Below, one piece after another: positions 52,978 through 62,217 of a stretch of DNA of 64,000 bases. The stretch comes from Geodermatophilus telluris. Its GTDB lineage: Bacteria; Actinomycetota; Actinomycetes; Mycobacteriales; Geodermatophilaceae. The notes below the pieces were generated by a model, which searched no databases, was not told where the DNA came from, and saw nothing but the letters and a program-made list of their open reading frames with translations. The DNA lies in contig NZ_FMZF01000009.1 of NCBI RefSeq assembly GCF_900102745.1, positions 60,135-124,134 on the forward strand. The letters are read 5' to 3'. A program made the position numbers and the translations under genes. Position 1 is the stretch's first letter; the number at the start of each line of letters is the position of its first letter.

Positions 52978-53892
52978 TCAGGAGACCTTGCCGGCCAGCG
53001 CGGTCAGCTCGTCGAGCTCGGCCCCGGTCAGGTCGGTCAGCGGGGGCCGCACGCGTCCCCCGTCACGGCCGACGGCGGTGAGGCCGGCCTTGACGATGGA
53101 GACGGCGTAGCCCCGCTGCCGGTCGCGGATGTCGGCGTAGGGGATCACGAAGTCGTTGAGCATCCCGTAGACGGCCGGGCGGTCCTGGGCGCGCACGGCG
53201 GCGTAGAAGCGCAGCGCGAACTCGGGCAGGAAGTTGTAGAGCGCCGAGGAGTAGGTGCTCACGCCGAGTTGCAGCAGCGGCAGCGCGAAGGTCTCGGCGG
53301 TGGGCAGGCCACCGACGTAGATGAGCCGGTCGCCGACGCGGGCGTAGGTGCGGGTCATCTGCTCGATGTCGCCGACGCCGTCCTTGAGCCCGATCAGGTT
53401 GGGGTTGCGGTCGGCGACCGCGGCGACGGTGACGTCGGTGAGCACGGCGTTGGCCCGGCTGTAGACGACGACGCCGAGGTCGGTGGCCGCGCAGACGGCC
53501 GAGACGTGCTCGACCAGGCCGGCCTGGCTGGCCTCGGTGAGGTAGGGCGGGAACAGCAGGATGCCGTCGGCCCCGGCGTCCTGCGCGGCGCGCGCCTGGG
53601 CCACCGACTGGGCGGTGCCGCCGGTCGCGGGGGCCAGCACCGGCACCCGGCCGCCCACCTCGTCCACCGCGACCCGCACGACGCGGTCGATCTCCGCGCC
53701 GGTGAGGGAGAAGCCCTCCCCGGTGCCGCCCGCGGCGAACAGCCCGGCGACGTCGAAGCCCGCCTGCCAGGCGAGGTGCTCGCGGTAGCGGGCCTCGTCG
53801 AACTGCAGGTCGGCGTCGAAGTGGGTCACCGGGAAGGACAGCAGGCCGGACTTCAACCGGGTGGCGAGCTCGGCGGGCGGCAGCAGGGTCAC
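52978..53892 (-). CDS. kdgD: 5-Dehydro-4-deoxyglucarate dehydratase
   Basis: A 304-residue DHDPS-family (beta/alpha)8 enzyme. GTGEGFSLT is the pyruvate-type carboxylate loop, YSRAN carries the conserved Tyr, and GLKDGVGD the Schiff-base Lys (about residue 185). It dehydrates and decarboxylates 5-dehydro-4-deoxyglucarate to 2,5-dioxopentanoate. It is the first gene of the catabolic operon, with a promoter that mirrors that of the transport operon. The start is GTG, about 65 bp after the predicted transcript start. Confidence 0.93.
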   Translation of the reverse strand: MTLLPPAELATRLKSGLLSFPVTHFDADLQFDEARYREHLAWQAGFDVAGLFAAGGTGEGFSLTGAEIDRVVRVAVDEVGGRVPVLAPATGGTAQSVAQARAAQDAGADGILLFPPYLTEASQAGLVEHVSAVCAATDLGVVVYSRANAVLTDVTVAAVADRNPNLIGLKDGVGDIEQMTRTYARVGDRLIYVGGLPTAETFALPLLQLGVSTYSSALYNFLPEFALRFYAAVRAQDRPAVYGMLNDFVIPYADIRDRQRGYAVSIVKAGLTAVGRDGGRVRPPLTDLTGAELDELTALAGKVS

Positions 53893-53963
53893 GGGGTCGT
53901 CCTCGGGGTCCGACGGGTCCGGAGTCGTCCGCGCAGACGGCGGGTCCGGAGGGGGTCGGCGTC

Positions 53964-54031
53964 ACCGTAGGAACGCCCGACGATGCCTGTCCAAGAGCGC
54001 TTGCGCATCGACCGATGCCCTGCAGGCATCG
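53964..54031 (-). promoter_or_regulatory. Promoter and regulator boxes of the aldarate catabolic operon
   Basis: On the minus strand: -35 TTGGAC (53994-53989), 19-base spacer, -10 TACGGT (53969-53964). CGATGC-N17-GGCATCG overlaps the -35 (54010-53981). A further perfect inverted repeat CGATGCC-N5-GGCATCG (54013-54031) lies just upstream and abuts the lysR stop. The same -35/-10 and N17 arrangement precedes tctC. Confidence 0.72.
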
Positions 54032-54925
54032 TCAGCCGGTGCGGAAGGCGGCCCCCAGGACGTCGAGCACGCGCCACAGGGCGGGGTTGCGCGACTCCCG
54101 CGTCCACAGCAGGTGCAGCTCCACCGGCTCGGGGACGGGGGTGGACAGCGGCGCGAACTCGACACCGTCGACGTGCAGCCGGGTGGCCGACTCGGGCACG
54201 AACGCCAGGCCTCGGCGGGCCGCGACGAGCCAGAGCATCGTGAGCACCTGGCTGACGGTGTGCACCACGTGCTCGTGGGCGACCGGCACCAGGCCGACGA
54301 CGAGGTCGTAGAAGTAGCGGGCCTTCGTCGGCGAGTGCATGACCACCGGCTCGCCGCGGAGGTCCTCGGCGACGACCGGGCGGCCGAGCGCCGCCAGCCG
54401 GTGCCCGGCGGGGACGGCGACCAGCATCGCCTCGCGCAGCAGCAGGCGGGAGCCGAAGGTCCCGGCGTCGAAGGGCGGCCGCGCCAGCCCCAGGTCCACC
54501 TCCCCGTTGAGCAGGCCGGCGACCTGCTCGCGGGTGACCATCTCGGCGAGGTCGACGTCGACGTCGGGCAGCTCGCGGGCCACCTCGTTGAGCAGCCGGC
54601 CGAGGGTGCCGTAGGTGGAGGCGGCCGTGAACCCGATCCGCACCAGCCCGCTGGAGCCCGACGACACCCGCCGGGCCGCCTCCGGCGCGGCGTCGGCCAT
54701 GGCGAGCAGCCGGCGGGCCTCGGCGAGGAAGACCTCCCCCGCCGCGGTCAGCGCCACCCGGCGGTTGTCCCGCTCGAGCAGCTGGGCGCCGACGCTGCGC
54801 TCCAGCTTCTGGATCTGGCGGCTCAGCGGGGGCTGGGTCATCCGCAGCCGCTCGGCCGCCCGGCCGAAGTGCAGCTCGTCGGCGACGGCCACGAAACCGC
54901 GCAGCTGCTCGAGCGTGTAAGCCAT
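54032..54925 (-). CDS. LysR-family regulator of aldarate genes
   Basis: A 297-residue LysR protein. The N-terminal winged helix-turn-helix is at about residues 4-63 (FVAVADELHFGRAAERLRMTQPPLSRQIQKLE). The ligand domain runs over about 90-290, with FTAASTYGTLGRLLNEVARE as its start. It lies between the catabolic and transport operons, the usual place for the regulator. The ATG is within ATACCG-N3-CGGTAT (54924-54938), possibly its own operator. The inducer is likely an aldarate or pathway intermediate; that is inference. Confidence 0.88.
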   Translation of the reverse strand: MAYTLEQLRGFVAVADELHFGRAAERLRMTQPPLSRQIQKLERSVGAQLLERDNRRVALTAAGEVFLAEARRLLAMADAAPEAARRVSSGSSGLVRIGFTAASTYGTLGRLLNEVARELPDVDVDLAEMVTREQVAGLLNGEVDLGLARPPFDAGTFGSRLLLREAMLVAVPAGHRLAALGRPVVAEDLRGEPVVMHSPTKARYFYDLVVGLVPVAHEHVVHTVSQVLTMLWLVAARRGLAFVPESATRLHVDGVEFAPLSTPVPEPVELHLLWTRESRNPALWRVLDVLGAAFRTG

Positions 54926-54938
54926 ACCGCGACGGTAT
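54924..54938. promoter_or_regulatory. Short palindrome overlapping the lysR start
   Basis: ATACCG-CGA-CGGTAT is a perfect 6-bp inverted repeat that includes the AT of the lysR start codon. It may be an autoregulatory site or an mRNA structure masking initiation. Confidence 0.4.
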
Positions 54939-54942
54939 CAAT

Positions 54943-54989
54943 CGATGCACGAGTGAACTTGGACAGGCATCGAACGGCCTGCCTACGCT
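54943..54989 (+). promoter_or_regulatory. Promoter and regulator boxes of the TctCBA operon
   Basis: -35 TTGGAC (54959-54964), 19-base spacer, -10 TACGCT (54984-54989). CGATGC (54943-54948), 17 bases, GGCATCG (54966-54972) repeat the boxes of the catabolic promoter at the same spacing and at the same place relative to the -35. Confidence 0.72.
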
Positions 54990-55066
54990 CCGCCGCGACA
55001 CCGACCCGGGTGACGGCTCTCACAGCGCCGCACGACCCGGTCCTCCCCCTCGCACAGGAGCGCGAC

Positions 55067-56080
55067 ATGACCAGCACCTCCCGGAGCCGGCGCGGCCTGA
55101 CCGCCGGTCTCGGTCTCGTGACCGCCCTCTCGCTGGCCGCCTGCGGCGGCAACCTGGGCGGCGGGGACAGCGCCGACGCCGCCGAGTCCTTCCCCGACGG
55201 CCCGATCACCCTGCTCGTCGGCCAGGACGCCGGTGGCAGCACCGACCTCATCGCCCGCGCGCTGGCCGACCAGGCGTCCGACGAGCTCGGCGTCCCGATC
55301 ACCGTGGAGAACCGGCCGGGGGCCAACGGCGCGGTGGCCGCCCAGGAGCTCGCCGGCGCCGAGCCCGACGGCCAGACGCTGATGACCTTCGTCGGCAGCC
55401 TCGCCTACATCACCCCGCTGGCCGTCAGCGAGGACGAGGCGGTCGACATCGGCGACTACACCGTCGTCACCGGCATCTCGCTGGACGACTACGTGCTGGT
55501 CACCAGCCCGCAGACCGGCTTCACCAGCGTCGAGGACGTCGTCGGCGCCGGCCGGCCGGTCACGTTCGGGACGACCGGCGTGGGCACCGGCAGCCAGCTG
55601 TCGCAGGAGCTGCTCTTCGCCCAGGCCGGCATCGACGCCACCGCCGTGCCCTTCGACGGCGGCTCCCCCACCCTGACCGCGGTCCTCGGCGGCCAGGTCG
55701 ACGTCGGCGCGGTGCAGCTCGGCGAGGCCGCGGCGCAGATCGAGGCCGGCGAGCTGGTGCCGATCGTCACCTTCGCCGAGGAGCGGCCGCAGTACCTGCC
55801 CGACACCCCGACCGCCGTCGAGGCCGGCTACGACGTCCCCGTGCAGCAGTCGCGGGCGATCGTGGCGCCCGACGGCACCCCGGACGAGGTCGTCACCCGG
55901 CTCGAGGAGGCCTTCCAGGCCGCCTTCGCCAGCGCCGACTACCAGGCCTTCAACGAGGAGCGGCTGCTCACGCCGGACGAGATCGGCGGCCAGGAGCTGC
56001 AGGAGCAGTGGACCGGCAACCTGGAGAACTACCGGTCCCTGGTCGAGGAGTACGGCATCGACCTCGGCGGCGGGCAGTGA
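55067..56080 (+). CDS. tctC: Tripartite tricarboxylate transporter, substrate-binding protein
   Basis: A 337-residue TctC/BugT-type binding protein with a lipoprotein signal (ALSLAAC, Cys about residue 25), so anchored outside the membrane. The Bug fold shows GPITLLVGQDAGGSTDLIARALADQ at the start, ENRPGANGAVAAQEL and the late PDEVVTRLEEAF. Its position beside the aldarate genes suggests glucarate or galactarate as ligand instead of citrate. ATG with AGGAGCG; its stop overlaps the tctB start by four bases. Confidence 0.9.
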   Translation: MTSTSRSRRGLTAGLGLVTALSLAACGGNLGGGDSADAAESFPDGPITLLVGQDAGGSTDLIARALADQASDELGVPITVENRPGANGAVAAQELAGAEPDGQTLMTFVGSLAYITPLAVSEDEAVDIGDYTVVTGISLDDYVLVTSPQTGFTSVEDVVGAGRPVTFGTTGVGTGSQLSQELLFAQAGIDATAVPFDGGSPTLTAVLGGQVDVGAVQLGEAAAQIEAGELVPIVTFAEERPQYLPDTPTAVEAGYDVPVQQSRAIVAPDGTPDEVVTRLEEAFQAAFASADYQAFNEERLLTPDEIGGQELQEQWTGNLENYRSLVEEYGIDLGGGQ

Positions 56081-56676
56081 CCTCGCGCCGGGGCGGGCGC
56101 CCGGCGGTCCCCGGCGGCGCCACCGCCGCCGGGGACCGGCCGGCTGCCGCGGTCGGTCCGGACGAGGCCGCCGTCCCCGGCACGCTGCACGGGCTCGAGG
56201 AGGCCGTGCACGAGCTGGCCGACGAGGACCGCCCGCCACCGGCCGGCCCGGCCGCCAACGTCGTCATCGCGCTGGCGGTGGTGGCCCTCGGGGCCGCGAC
56301 GGTCGCCGGCGCGCTGGGCCTGGACGTCGGCAGCCCGGCCACCCCCGGCGCCGGCACCTGGCCGTTCCTCGTCGGCGTCGTCCTCGTCGTCCTCGGGCTG
56401 GCCCTGGTCGCCCTGGCCCGCCGCACCGCCGACGCCGAGCGCTTCACCGGCGCCAGCTGGCTGGTCGTGGCCGGGCTCGCCTCGATGGTGGTGTTCGTCG
56501 CGCTCATCGGCGTCATCGGCTTCGAGATCCCCGCGGCGCTGGTGGTGTTCGTCTGGCTGCGCTTCCTCGGGCACGAGGGCTGGCGGCTGTCGGTGGTCAC
56601 GAGCCTGGCCGTCGTCGCCGGCTTCTACCTGGTCTTTGTCGCGGCCCTCTCGGTCCCGATCCCGCACCTGTTCTAG
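56077..56676 (+). CDS. tctB: Tripartite tricarboxylate transporter, small membrane subunit
   Basis: A 199-residue TctB with four membrane helices in the C-terminal two thirds (ANVVIALAVVALGAATVAG first). An about 60-residue hydrophilic, Pro/Ala-rich N-terminus is longer than usual. The GTG overlaps the tctC stop (GTGA). It is required with TctA for uptake in the known systems. Confidence 0.87.
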   Translation: MTSRRGGRPAVPGGATAAGDRPAAAVGPDEAAVPGTLHGLEEAVHELADEDRPPPAGPAANVVIALAVVALGAATVAGALGLDVGSPATPGAGTWPFLVGVVLVVLGLALVALARRTADAERFTGASWLVVAGLASMVVFVALIGVIGFEIPAALVVFVWLRFLGHEGWRLSVVTSLAVVAGFYLVFVAALSVPIPHLF

Positions 56677-56717
56677 CCCGCACCCGGTCTAGCCCGCACC
56701 TGTCCTAGGAGGCACCG

Positions 56718-58259
56718 GTGGACCTCTCCCCGGTCCTGGACGGCTTCGGCGTCGTCCTCGAGCCCACCAACCTGCTCTACTGCCTGATCGGCGTCGTCAT
56801 CGGCATGCTGATCGGCGTGCTGCCCGGCCTGGGCCCGGCGGCGACCATCGCGATCCTGCTGCCCCTGACCTTCGGCATCGAGCCGGTCACCGCGATCATC
56901 ATGCTGGCCGGCATCTTCTACGGCGCCCAGTACGGCGGGACGATCACCTCGGTGCTGCTCCGGCTGCCCGGGGAGGCCTCCTCGGTGGTGACGGTCTTCG
57001 ACGGGCACGCCCTCGCCCGGCAGGGCAAGGCCGGCACCGCGCTCGGCATCGCCGCGATCGGCTCGTTCGTCGGCGGCACGGTGTCGATCGTCGCGCTGTC
57101 GATCGTCGCGCCCGTGGTCGCCGGCTTCGCGCTGGACTTCGGCCCGCCGGAGTACACGGCGCTGGCCCTGCTCGGCATCCTGCTGGTCTCCACGGTCAGC
57201 AGCGGCGACCGGCTCAAGGCCGTCGTCGCCGCCTCGATCGGGCTGCTGCTGGCCACCGTGGGCCGCGACGGGTTCACCGGCGCCGAGCGGTTCACCTTCG
57301 GCAGCCTCGACCTCGCCGACGGCCTGGACTTCGTGCCGATCGCGATGGGCCTGTTCGGCCTCGGGGAGATCCTGCACAACCTCGAGGAGCGCCACCGCGC
57401 CGTCCAGGCACCGGCGAAGGTGGCCAACGTGTGGCCGTCCCGGGCCGACCTGCGCCGGTCCTCGGGGGCGATCGGGCGCGGCTCGGTCCTCGGCTTCCTC
57501 CTCGGCATCCTGCCCGGCGGCGGCGCCACGCTGTCCTCGCTGGCCGCCTACGCGCTGGAGAAGCGCCGCTCGAAGACACCGGAGCGCTTCGGCCGGGGCG
57601 CCGTCGAGGGCGTCGCCGCCCCCGAGACGGCCAACAACGCCGCCGCGACGTCGTCGTTCATCCCGCTGCTCACGCTGGGCATCCCCGCCAACGCCACGAT
57701 GGCGGTCATCTTCGGCGCGCTGCTCATCCAGGGCGTGACGCCCGGCCCCCAGCTGGTCAGCGAGGACCCCGAGCTGTTCTGGGGCGTGGTCAACTCGATG
57801 TACGTCGGCAACATCCTGCTGCTGGTCATGAGCATCCCGCTGGTGGGCGTGTTCGTGCGCATCCTGCGGGTGCGGGCCACGGTGCTGGCGCCGATCACGG
57901 TGCTGATCACGCTGGTCGGCGTCTACACGGTGCGCAACAACGTCTTCGACATCGTGCTGGTCATCGCCTTCGGCGCCCTGGGCTACCTGATGAAGAAGCT
58001 CGGCTTCGACCCCGGGCCCCTGGTGCTCGCCTTCGTCCTCGGCTCGCTGCTCGAGGAGTCGCTGCGCCGGTCGCTGCTGCTCTTCGGCGGCGACCCCACC
58101 GGGTTCCTCACCCGGCCCATCTCCGGGACGCTGCTGGCGCTGTTCCTGGTGGTCGCCCTCCTCCCGCTCGTCCGCCCCCTCGTCCGCGCGGCCCTCGGCC
58201 GCCGCCGTGCCCCCGCCCCCACCGACACCCACCACCCGGACCACAAGGAGCTCGTGTGA
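56718..58259 (+). CDS. tctA: Tripartite tricarboxylate transporter, large membrane subunit
   Basis: A 513-residue TctA with about 12 helices. GVLPGLGPAATIAILLPLTFG and, in the second half, GILPGGGATLSSLAAYALEKR are the two internally repeated family motifs. It forms the channel with TctB; TctC delivers the ligand. The GTG has CTAGGAGG upstream. A repeated TCTAGCCCGCACC occurs twice in the 41-bp gap before it. Confidence 0.93.
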   Translation: MDLSPVLDGFGVVLEPTNLLYCLIGVVIGMLIGVLPGLGPAATIAILLPLTFGIEPVTAIIMLAGIFYGAQYGGTITSVLLRLPGEASSVVTVFDGHALARQGKAGTALGIAAIGSFVGGTVSIVALSIVAPVVAGFALDFGPPEYTALALLGILLVSTVSSGDRLKAVVAASIGLLLATVGRDGFTGAERFTFGSLDLADGLDFVPIAMGLFGLGEILHNLEERHRAVQAPAKVANVWPSRADLRRSSGAIGRGSVLGFLLGILPGGGATLSSLAAYALEKRRSKTPERFGRGAVEGVAAPETANNAAATSSFIPLLTLGIPANATMAVIFGALLIQGVTPGPQLVSEDPELFWGVVNSMYVGNILLLVMSIPLVGVFVRILRVRATVLAPITVLITLVGVYTVRNNVFDIVLVIAFGALGYLMKKLGFDPGPLVLAFVLGSLLEESLRRSLLLFGGDPTGFLTRPISGTLLALFLVVALLPLVRPLVRAALGRRRAPAPTDTHHPDHKELV

Positions 58260-58654
58260 CCGTCCTCGTCGGCTTCCTCCCCACCGCCGAGGGCCGGGCC
58301 GCGTTCGCGGCCGGCCTGGCCGAGGCCCGGCGGCGCGGCGAGGACCTGCTGGTCCTCAACTCACCCCGCAGCGGGGCGCCGGTGAGCGCCGACGTCGCCC
58401 CGCCGGACCTGGTCGCCGACCTGACCGGCCGGGCGCGCGAGGCCGGCGTCGCGCTGGAGCTGCGCCAGGCCGCCCACGACGGCGACCCCTCCGAGGAGGT
58501 GGTCCGGGTGGCCGACGAGGCCGACGCCTCGGTGATCGTCATCGGCCTGCGCCGCCGCTCCCCCGTCGGGAAGCTGCTCATGGGCAGCACCGCGCAGCGC
58601 ATCCTGCTCGACGCCACCCGCCCGGTGCTCGCCGTCAAGCCGCAGGCCGGCTGA
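58256..58654 (+). CDS. Universal stress protein (UspA family)
   Basis: A 132-residue single Usp domain. ASVIVIGLRRRSPVGKLLMGSTAQRIL carries the G-2x-G-9x-G(S/T) ATP-binding motif, and RPVLAVKP closes the fold. The GTG overlaps the tctA stop by four bases, so it is the fourth gene of the transport operon. Usp proteins fused or coupled to transporters may sense energy state; here this is only suggested by position. Confidence 0.88.
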   Translation: MTVLVGFLPTAEGRAAFAAGLAEARRRGEDLLVLNSPRSGAPVSADVAPPDLVADLTGRAREAGVALELRQAAHDGDPSEEVVRVADEADASVIVIGLRRRSPVGKLLMGSTAQRILLDATRPVLAVKPQAG

Positions 58655-58691
58655 CCGCGCGGCCGGCCCGGTGGCGCCGCAGGATCGCGGT

Positions 58692-59167
58692 GTGCTCACC
58701 GACGTCGACCTCGCCCACCTGCGCCGCTGCGTGGCGCTGGCCACCGCCGCGCTGGAGGCCGGGGACGAGCCCTTCGGGTCGCTGCTGACCGGCCCCGACG
58801 GCGCCGTGCTGTTCGAGGACACCAACCACGTGGCCGGCGGCGACGCCACGCAGCACCCGGAGTTCGCCATCGCCCGGTGGGCGGCGACGCACCTGTCCCC
58901 GGAGCAGCGGGCGGCCAGCACCGTCTACACCTCGGGCGAGCACTGCCCCATGTGCGCCGCGGCGCACGGCTGGGTGGGCTGGGCCGGATCGTCTACGCCA
59001 GCTCCTCGGCGCAGCTGTCCGGCTGGCTGGCCGACCTCGGGGTCCCGCCGGGGCCGGTGCGGTCGCTGCCGGTCCCCGAGGTCGTGCCCGGCGTGCCCGT
59101 CGACGGCCCGGCGCCGGGCCTCGACGAGCAGGTGCGGGTGCTGCACGAGCGCCTGCACCGCCGCTGA
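58692..59167 (+). pseudogene. Nucleoside/cytidine deaminase-like gene with a frameshift
   Basis: The first part encodes a deaminase N-terminus with zinc-site residues HPEFAIARW and SGEHCPMCAAAH. After HGWVG the frame goes wrong; the expected continuation GRIVYASSSAQLSGWLADLG is encoded in another frame and runs to a TGA at 59165-59167. A single missing base near 58976-58984 would explain it (GGGCCTGGGC expected, GGGCTGGGC seen). The GTG at 58692 is the best start. It is either a recent mutation or a sequencing error, since all else in the gene looks intact. Confidence 0.8.
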
Positions 59168-59177
59168 GCGGAGCCGG

Positions 59178-60800
59178 TCAGACCCGGAACTGCCCCACCA
59201 GCCCGCGCAGCTGCCCGGCCAGCGCGGCCAGCTCGTCGGAGGCGCGACGCGTGCTCGCGGCCTCCTCCTGCGCGGCGTCGGCGGCCGAGGCCAGGCCGCC
59301 CACCGTCGCCGAGATCGCGGTCGCGCCGCCGGCCACCTCGCCGACGCTGCGGCTCATCTCGGCGGTGGTCGCGGTCTGCTCCTCCACGGCGGCGGCGATG
59401 GCCGACTGGAAGGAGTTGATCCGGTCGATGGTGTCGGAGACCTCGGCGATCGCCCGGGTCGCCTGACCGGTGTCGGCCTGGATCGCCTCCACCCGGCGGG
59501 CGATGTCCTCGGTGGCCTTCGCCGTCTCCTGCGCCAGCTCCTTGACCTCGTTGGCCACCACGGCGAAGCCCTTGCCGGCCTCCCCGGCGCGGGCGGCCTC
59601 GATGGTGGCGTTGAGCGCCAGCAGGTTGGTCTGCTCGGCGATCGAGGTGATCACCTTCAGCACGTTGCCGATCTCGGCGGAGGACTCCCCGAGCTTGGCC
59701 ACCGTGGCGCTGGTGTCGCGGGCGGTCTCGACGGCGGCGGCGGCGACCTGCGCGGCCTGCTGGGCGTTGACCGAGATCTCCCGGATGGAGGCGCCCATCT
59801 CCTCCGCGCCGCCGGCCGTCGTCTGCACGCTGCGGCTCACCTCGGCGGCCAGCCCGGCCGAGCCCTGGGCCTGCTCGGAGACCTGGGCCGCGGAGGTGGA
59901 CAGCCGGGTGGCGACGTCGGAGAGGCCCGTGGAGGCGCCGCTGAGCGTCTCCACACTGCGGCCGATGTCGGCGACGGCCTCGCGCATGCCGCTGCCGGCC
60001 TCGTTGAGCGCGGCGGCCATGTCGCCCATCTCGTCGCGGCCGCGCACGTCCAGGCGGGCGGAGAGGTCGCGGCGGCCGAGCGCGCGCAGCGCCGCCACGC
60101 AGCGCTGCAGCGGGCGGGTCACCGACAGCTGCACGGCACGGGCGAGCACCAGCGCGGCGACCAGCGCCAGGCCCAGGGTGACCAGGGTGGCAGTGCGGTA
60201 GGCGGCCGCCTCGGCGGCCGCGTCGGCCGCGGTCGAGGCCGCCCGCTCCTGCACCTCGGCGACCATCCTGGTGGAGACCTCGGTGAGCTCGAGGAAGGCC
60301 GCGAGCTGCCCGTTCTGGTCGTCGTTGAGCCACGCGACGACCTGCATCGGCGCGTCCGGTGCGCCCGAGGAGAGGAGGGCGCGCATCTGCTCGCCCGTGG
60401 CGAGGAAGCCCTCCCACTTCTCCGTCAGCAGCGCGAAGTCGTCGCGCTCGGCGGGCGTCATGTACTCGGTGTGGACCCCGTCGAGCATCTCCCGGGCCGC
60501 GGCGAGCTCGCCCTGCAGCCCCGTCCAGTTGGGGCCGTCGGCGGACACCGCCTGCGCGGGGCCGAGGGAGAAGGCGTCCATGCCCACGCCCATCTCCCAG
60601 GCGCCGATGTCGGCGGTGTAGTACGCCGACTGGTCCATCTCCTGCACCAGCACGCGCAGCTGGTCGGCCTCGACCGCCGCCGCGTGCTGCTGGCTCAGGC
60701 CGACCAGGCCCACCACCGTCGCGGCCGAGGACAGCCCGAAGACGAGCAGGAAGGCCAGGAACAGGCGGGGCCCGGTGCGCAGGCGGCTGAGCAGACCCAT
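59178..60800 (-). CDS. Methyl-accepting chemotaxis protein
   Basis: A 540-residue chemoreceptor: membrane helix (about 12-35), helical periplasmic sensor (about 36-190), second helix ([19 protein letters not shown]), HAMP (about 215-265) and a signalling domain with the hairpin tip [22 protein letters not shown], then [15 protein letters not shown]. No CheA/W/R/B genes are in the window. The ATG has AGAGGTG upstream. Ligand unknown. Confidence 0.93.
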   Translation of the reverse strand: MGLLSRLRTGPRLFLAFLLVFGLSSAATVVGLVGLSQQHAAAVEADQLRVLVQEMDQSAYYTADIGAWEMGVGMDAFSLGPAQAVSADGPNWTGLQGELAAAREMLDGVHTEYMTPAERDDFALLTEKWEGFLATGEQMRALLSSGAPDAPMQVVAWLNDDQNGQLAAFLELTEVSTRMVAEVQERAASTAADAAAEAAAYRTATLVTLGLALVAALVLARAVQLSVTRPLQRCVAALRALGRRDLSARLDVRGRDEMGDMAAALNEAGSGMREAVADIGRSVETLSGASTGLSDVATRLSTSAAQVSEQAQGSAGLAAEVSRSVQTTAGGAEEMGASIREISVNAQQAAQVAAAAVETARDTSATVAKLGESSAEIGNVLKVITSIAEQTNLLALNATIEAARAGEAGKGFAVVANEVKELAQETAKATEDIARRVEAIQADTGQATRAIAEVSDTIDRINSFQSAIAAAVEEQTATTAEMSRSVGEVAGGATAISATVGGLASAADAAQEEAASTRRASDELAALAGQLRGLVGQFRV

Positions 60801-60823
60801 GGGGGCGGCACCTCTCGGGGACG

Positions 60824-60894
60824 GGCCACTCGGGGCCGGGACGGGATCCGGTTGCACCTTCGGCCGGTCCGGTACCGGATCCAGTCGAGTGGCC
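60824..60894. terminator. Nested inverted repeats between lhgO and the chemoreceptor gene
   Basis: Outer arms GGCCACTCG (60824-60832) and CGAGTGGCC (60886-60894) enclose inner arms GGATCCGGT (60844-60852) and ACCGGATCC (60874-60882). It starts four bases after the lhgO stop and ends 24 bp before the chemoreceptor ATG, so it could terminate lhgO or regulate the receptor. Confidence 0.6.
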
Positions 60895-60898
60895 GGGC

Positions 60899-62116
60899 TC
60901 ACGCCGCGGACGGCTCCAGCACCCGGTCGGCCACGTACTCGCCGATCGCCAGCGACGAGGTGGCCGCCGGCGAGGGCGCGTTGCGGACGGTGACGACCGG
61001 GCCGACGTGGTGGACCCGGAAGTCGTCGACGAGGGCGCCGTCGCGGTCCACGGCTTGCGCGCGGACGCCGGCGGGGGCCCGCACCACGTCGTCGTCGGTC
61101 AGCGCGGGCACGAACTCCCGCGCCGCGGCGAGGAACACCCGGCGCGACAGCGACCCGTGGAACTCCGCCACGCCCATCCGCCAGTGCTGCCGGGCCAGCG
61201 GGCGCATGCCCGGCCAGGTGAGCGTCCGCAGCAGCTCGGCGGGCCGGACGTCGCGGCGCCGGTACCCCTCCCGCGCGAACGCGAGGACGGCGTTGGGCCC
61301 GACGTCGACCCCGCCGCCGACCCGGCGGGTGAAGTGCACGCCGAGGAACGGGTACCGCGGGTCGGGCACCGGGTAGATCAGCCCGCGCACCAGGTGCTCG
61401 CGCCCGGGCACCAGCCGGTAGTACTCGCCGCGGAACGGCACGATCGCCGGGCCGGCCTCGTCGCCCACCAGCCGGGACACCGTGTCGCTGTGCAGGCCGG
61501 CGCAGACCACCAGCCGGTCGACGGCGAACGCCTCCCGGCCGGAGGAGACCACCACTCCCCCGCCGACCTGCGGCAGCACCGCGGTGACCGGGAAGCCCAG
61601 GCGCACGTCGTGGCCCGCGTCCCGCAGGTCGACGGCCATCGCCCGGGCGACGCCGCGGAAGTCGACGATCGCGGTGTGCGGCGAGTGCAGCGCCGCCACG
61701 CCCGCGGCCTCCGGCTCGACCTCCCGCAGCTCGTCGCCGGAGAGCCACCGCAGGCCGGGCACCCCGTTCTCGGTGGCCCGCCGCTCGATCTCGCGCAGCG
61801 CCGCCAGCTCCTCGTCCCGCCGGGCGACGACGAGCTTGCCGCACTCGTCGTAGGCCAGCCCGTGCTCCGCGCAGAAGTCGCGCAGCAGGCCGCGGCCGCG
61901 GGTGCACAGCCGCGCCTTGAGGGAGCCGGGCGCGTAGTAGAGGCCGGCGTGCACGACGCCGCTGTTGTGCCCGGTCTGGTGGACGGCGACGTCCTCCTCC
62001 TTGTCCACCACCGTGACGTGCAGGTCCGGCCGGAGCTCGGCCAGCCGGCGGGCGACCGCCAGCCCGACGATGCCCGCGCCGACGACGCCGACGCGCTGCA
62101 CGGTCCCTGCGGCCAC
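60899..62116 (-). CDS. lhgO: L-2-hydroxyglutarate oxidase
   Basis: A 405-residue FAD-dependent DAO-type oxidoreductase. [18 protein letters not shown] (about residues 9-26) binds [26 protein letters not shown] is the LhgO signature; FRGEYYRL and VGPNAVLA are also typical. It oxidises L-2-hydroxyglutarate to 2-oxoglutarate. GTG with GGAGGGCC upstream. Near the DAHP synthase gene by chance as far as I can see. Confidence 0.9.
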   Translation of the reverse strand: MAAGTVQRVGVVGAGIVGLAVARRLAELRPDLHVTVVDKEEDVAVHQTGHNSGVVHAGLYYAPGSLKARLCTRGRGLLRDFCAEHGLAYDECGKLVVARRDEELAALREIERRATENGVPGLRWLSGDELREVEPEAAGVAALHSPHTAIVDFRGVARAMAVDLRDAGHDVRLGFPVTAVLPQVGGGVVVSSGREAFAVDRLVVCAGLHSDTVSRLVGDEAGPAIVPFRGEYYRLVPGREHLVRGLIYPVPDPRYPFLGVHFTRRVGGGVDVGPNAVLAFAREGYRRRDVRPAELLRTLTWPGMRPLARQHWRMGVAEFHGSLSRRVFLAAAREFVPALTDDDVVRAPAGVRAQAVDRDGALVDDFRVHHVGPVVTVRNAPSPAATSSLAIGEYVADRVLEPSAA

Positions 62117-62217
62117 GGGGCCCTCCCGTCCTCCGGGCAGGGGCCCGCGCGCCCCCGCCGTCGGCAGGGATGGTGCCGGTCGCGGCCCGGTGGGGACAGG
62201 CCTGCCGGCGTCGCCGG

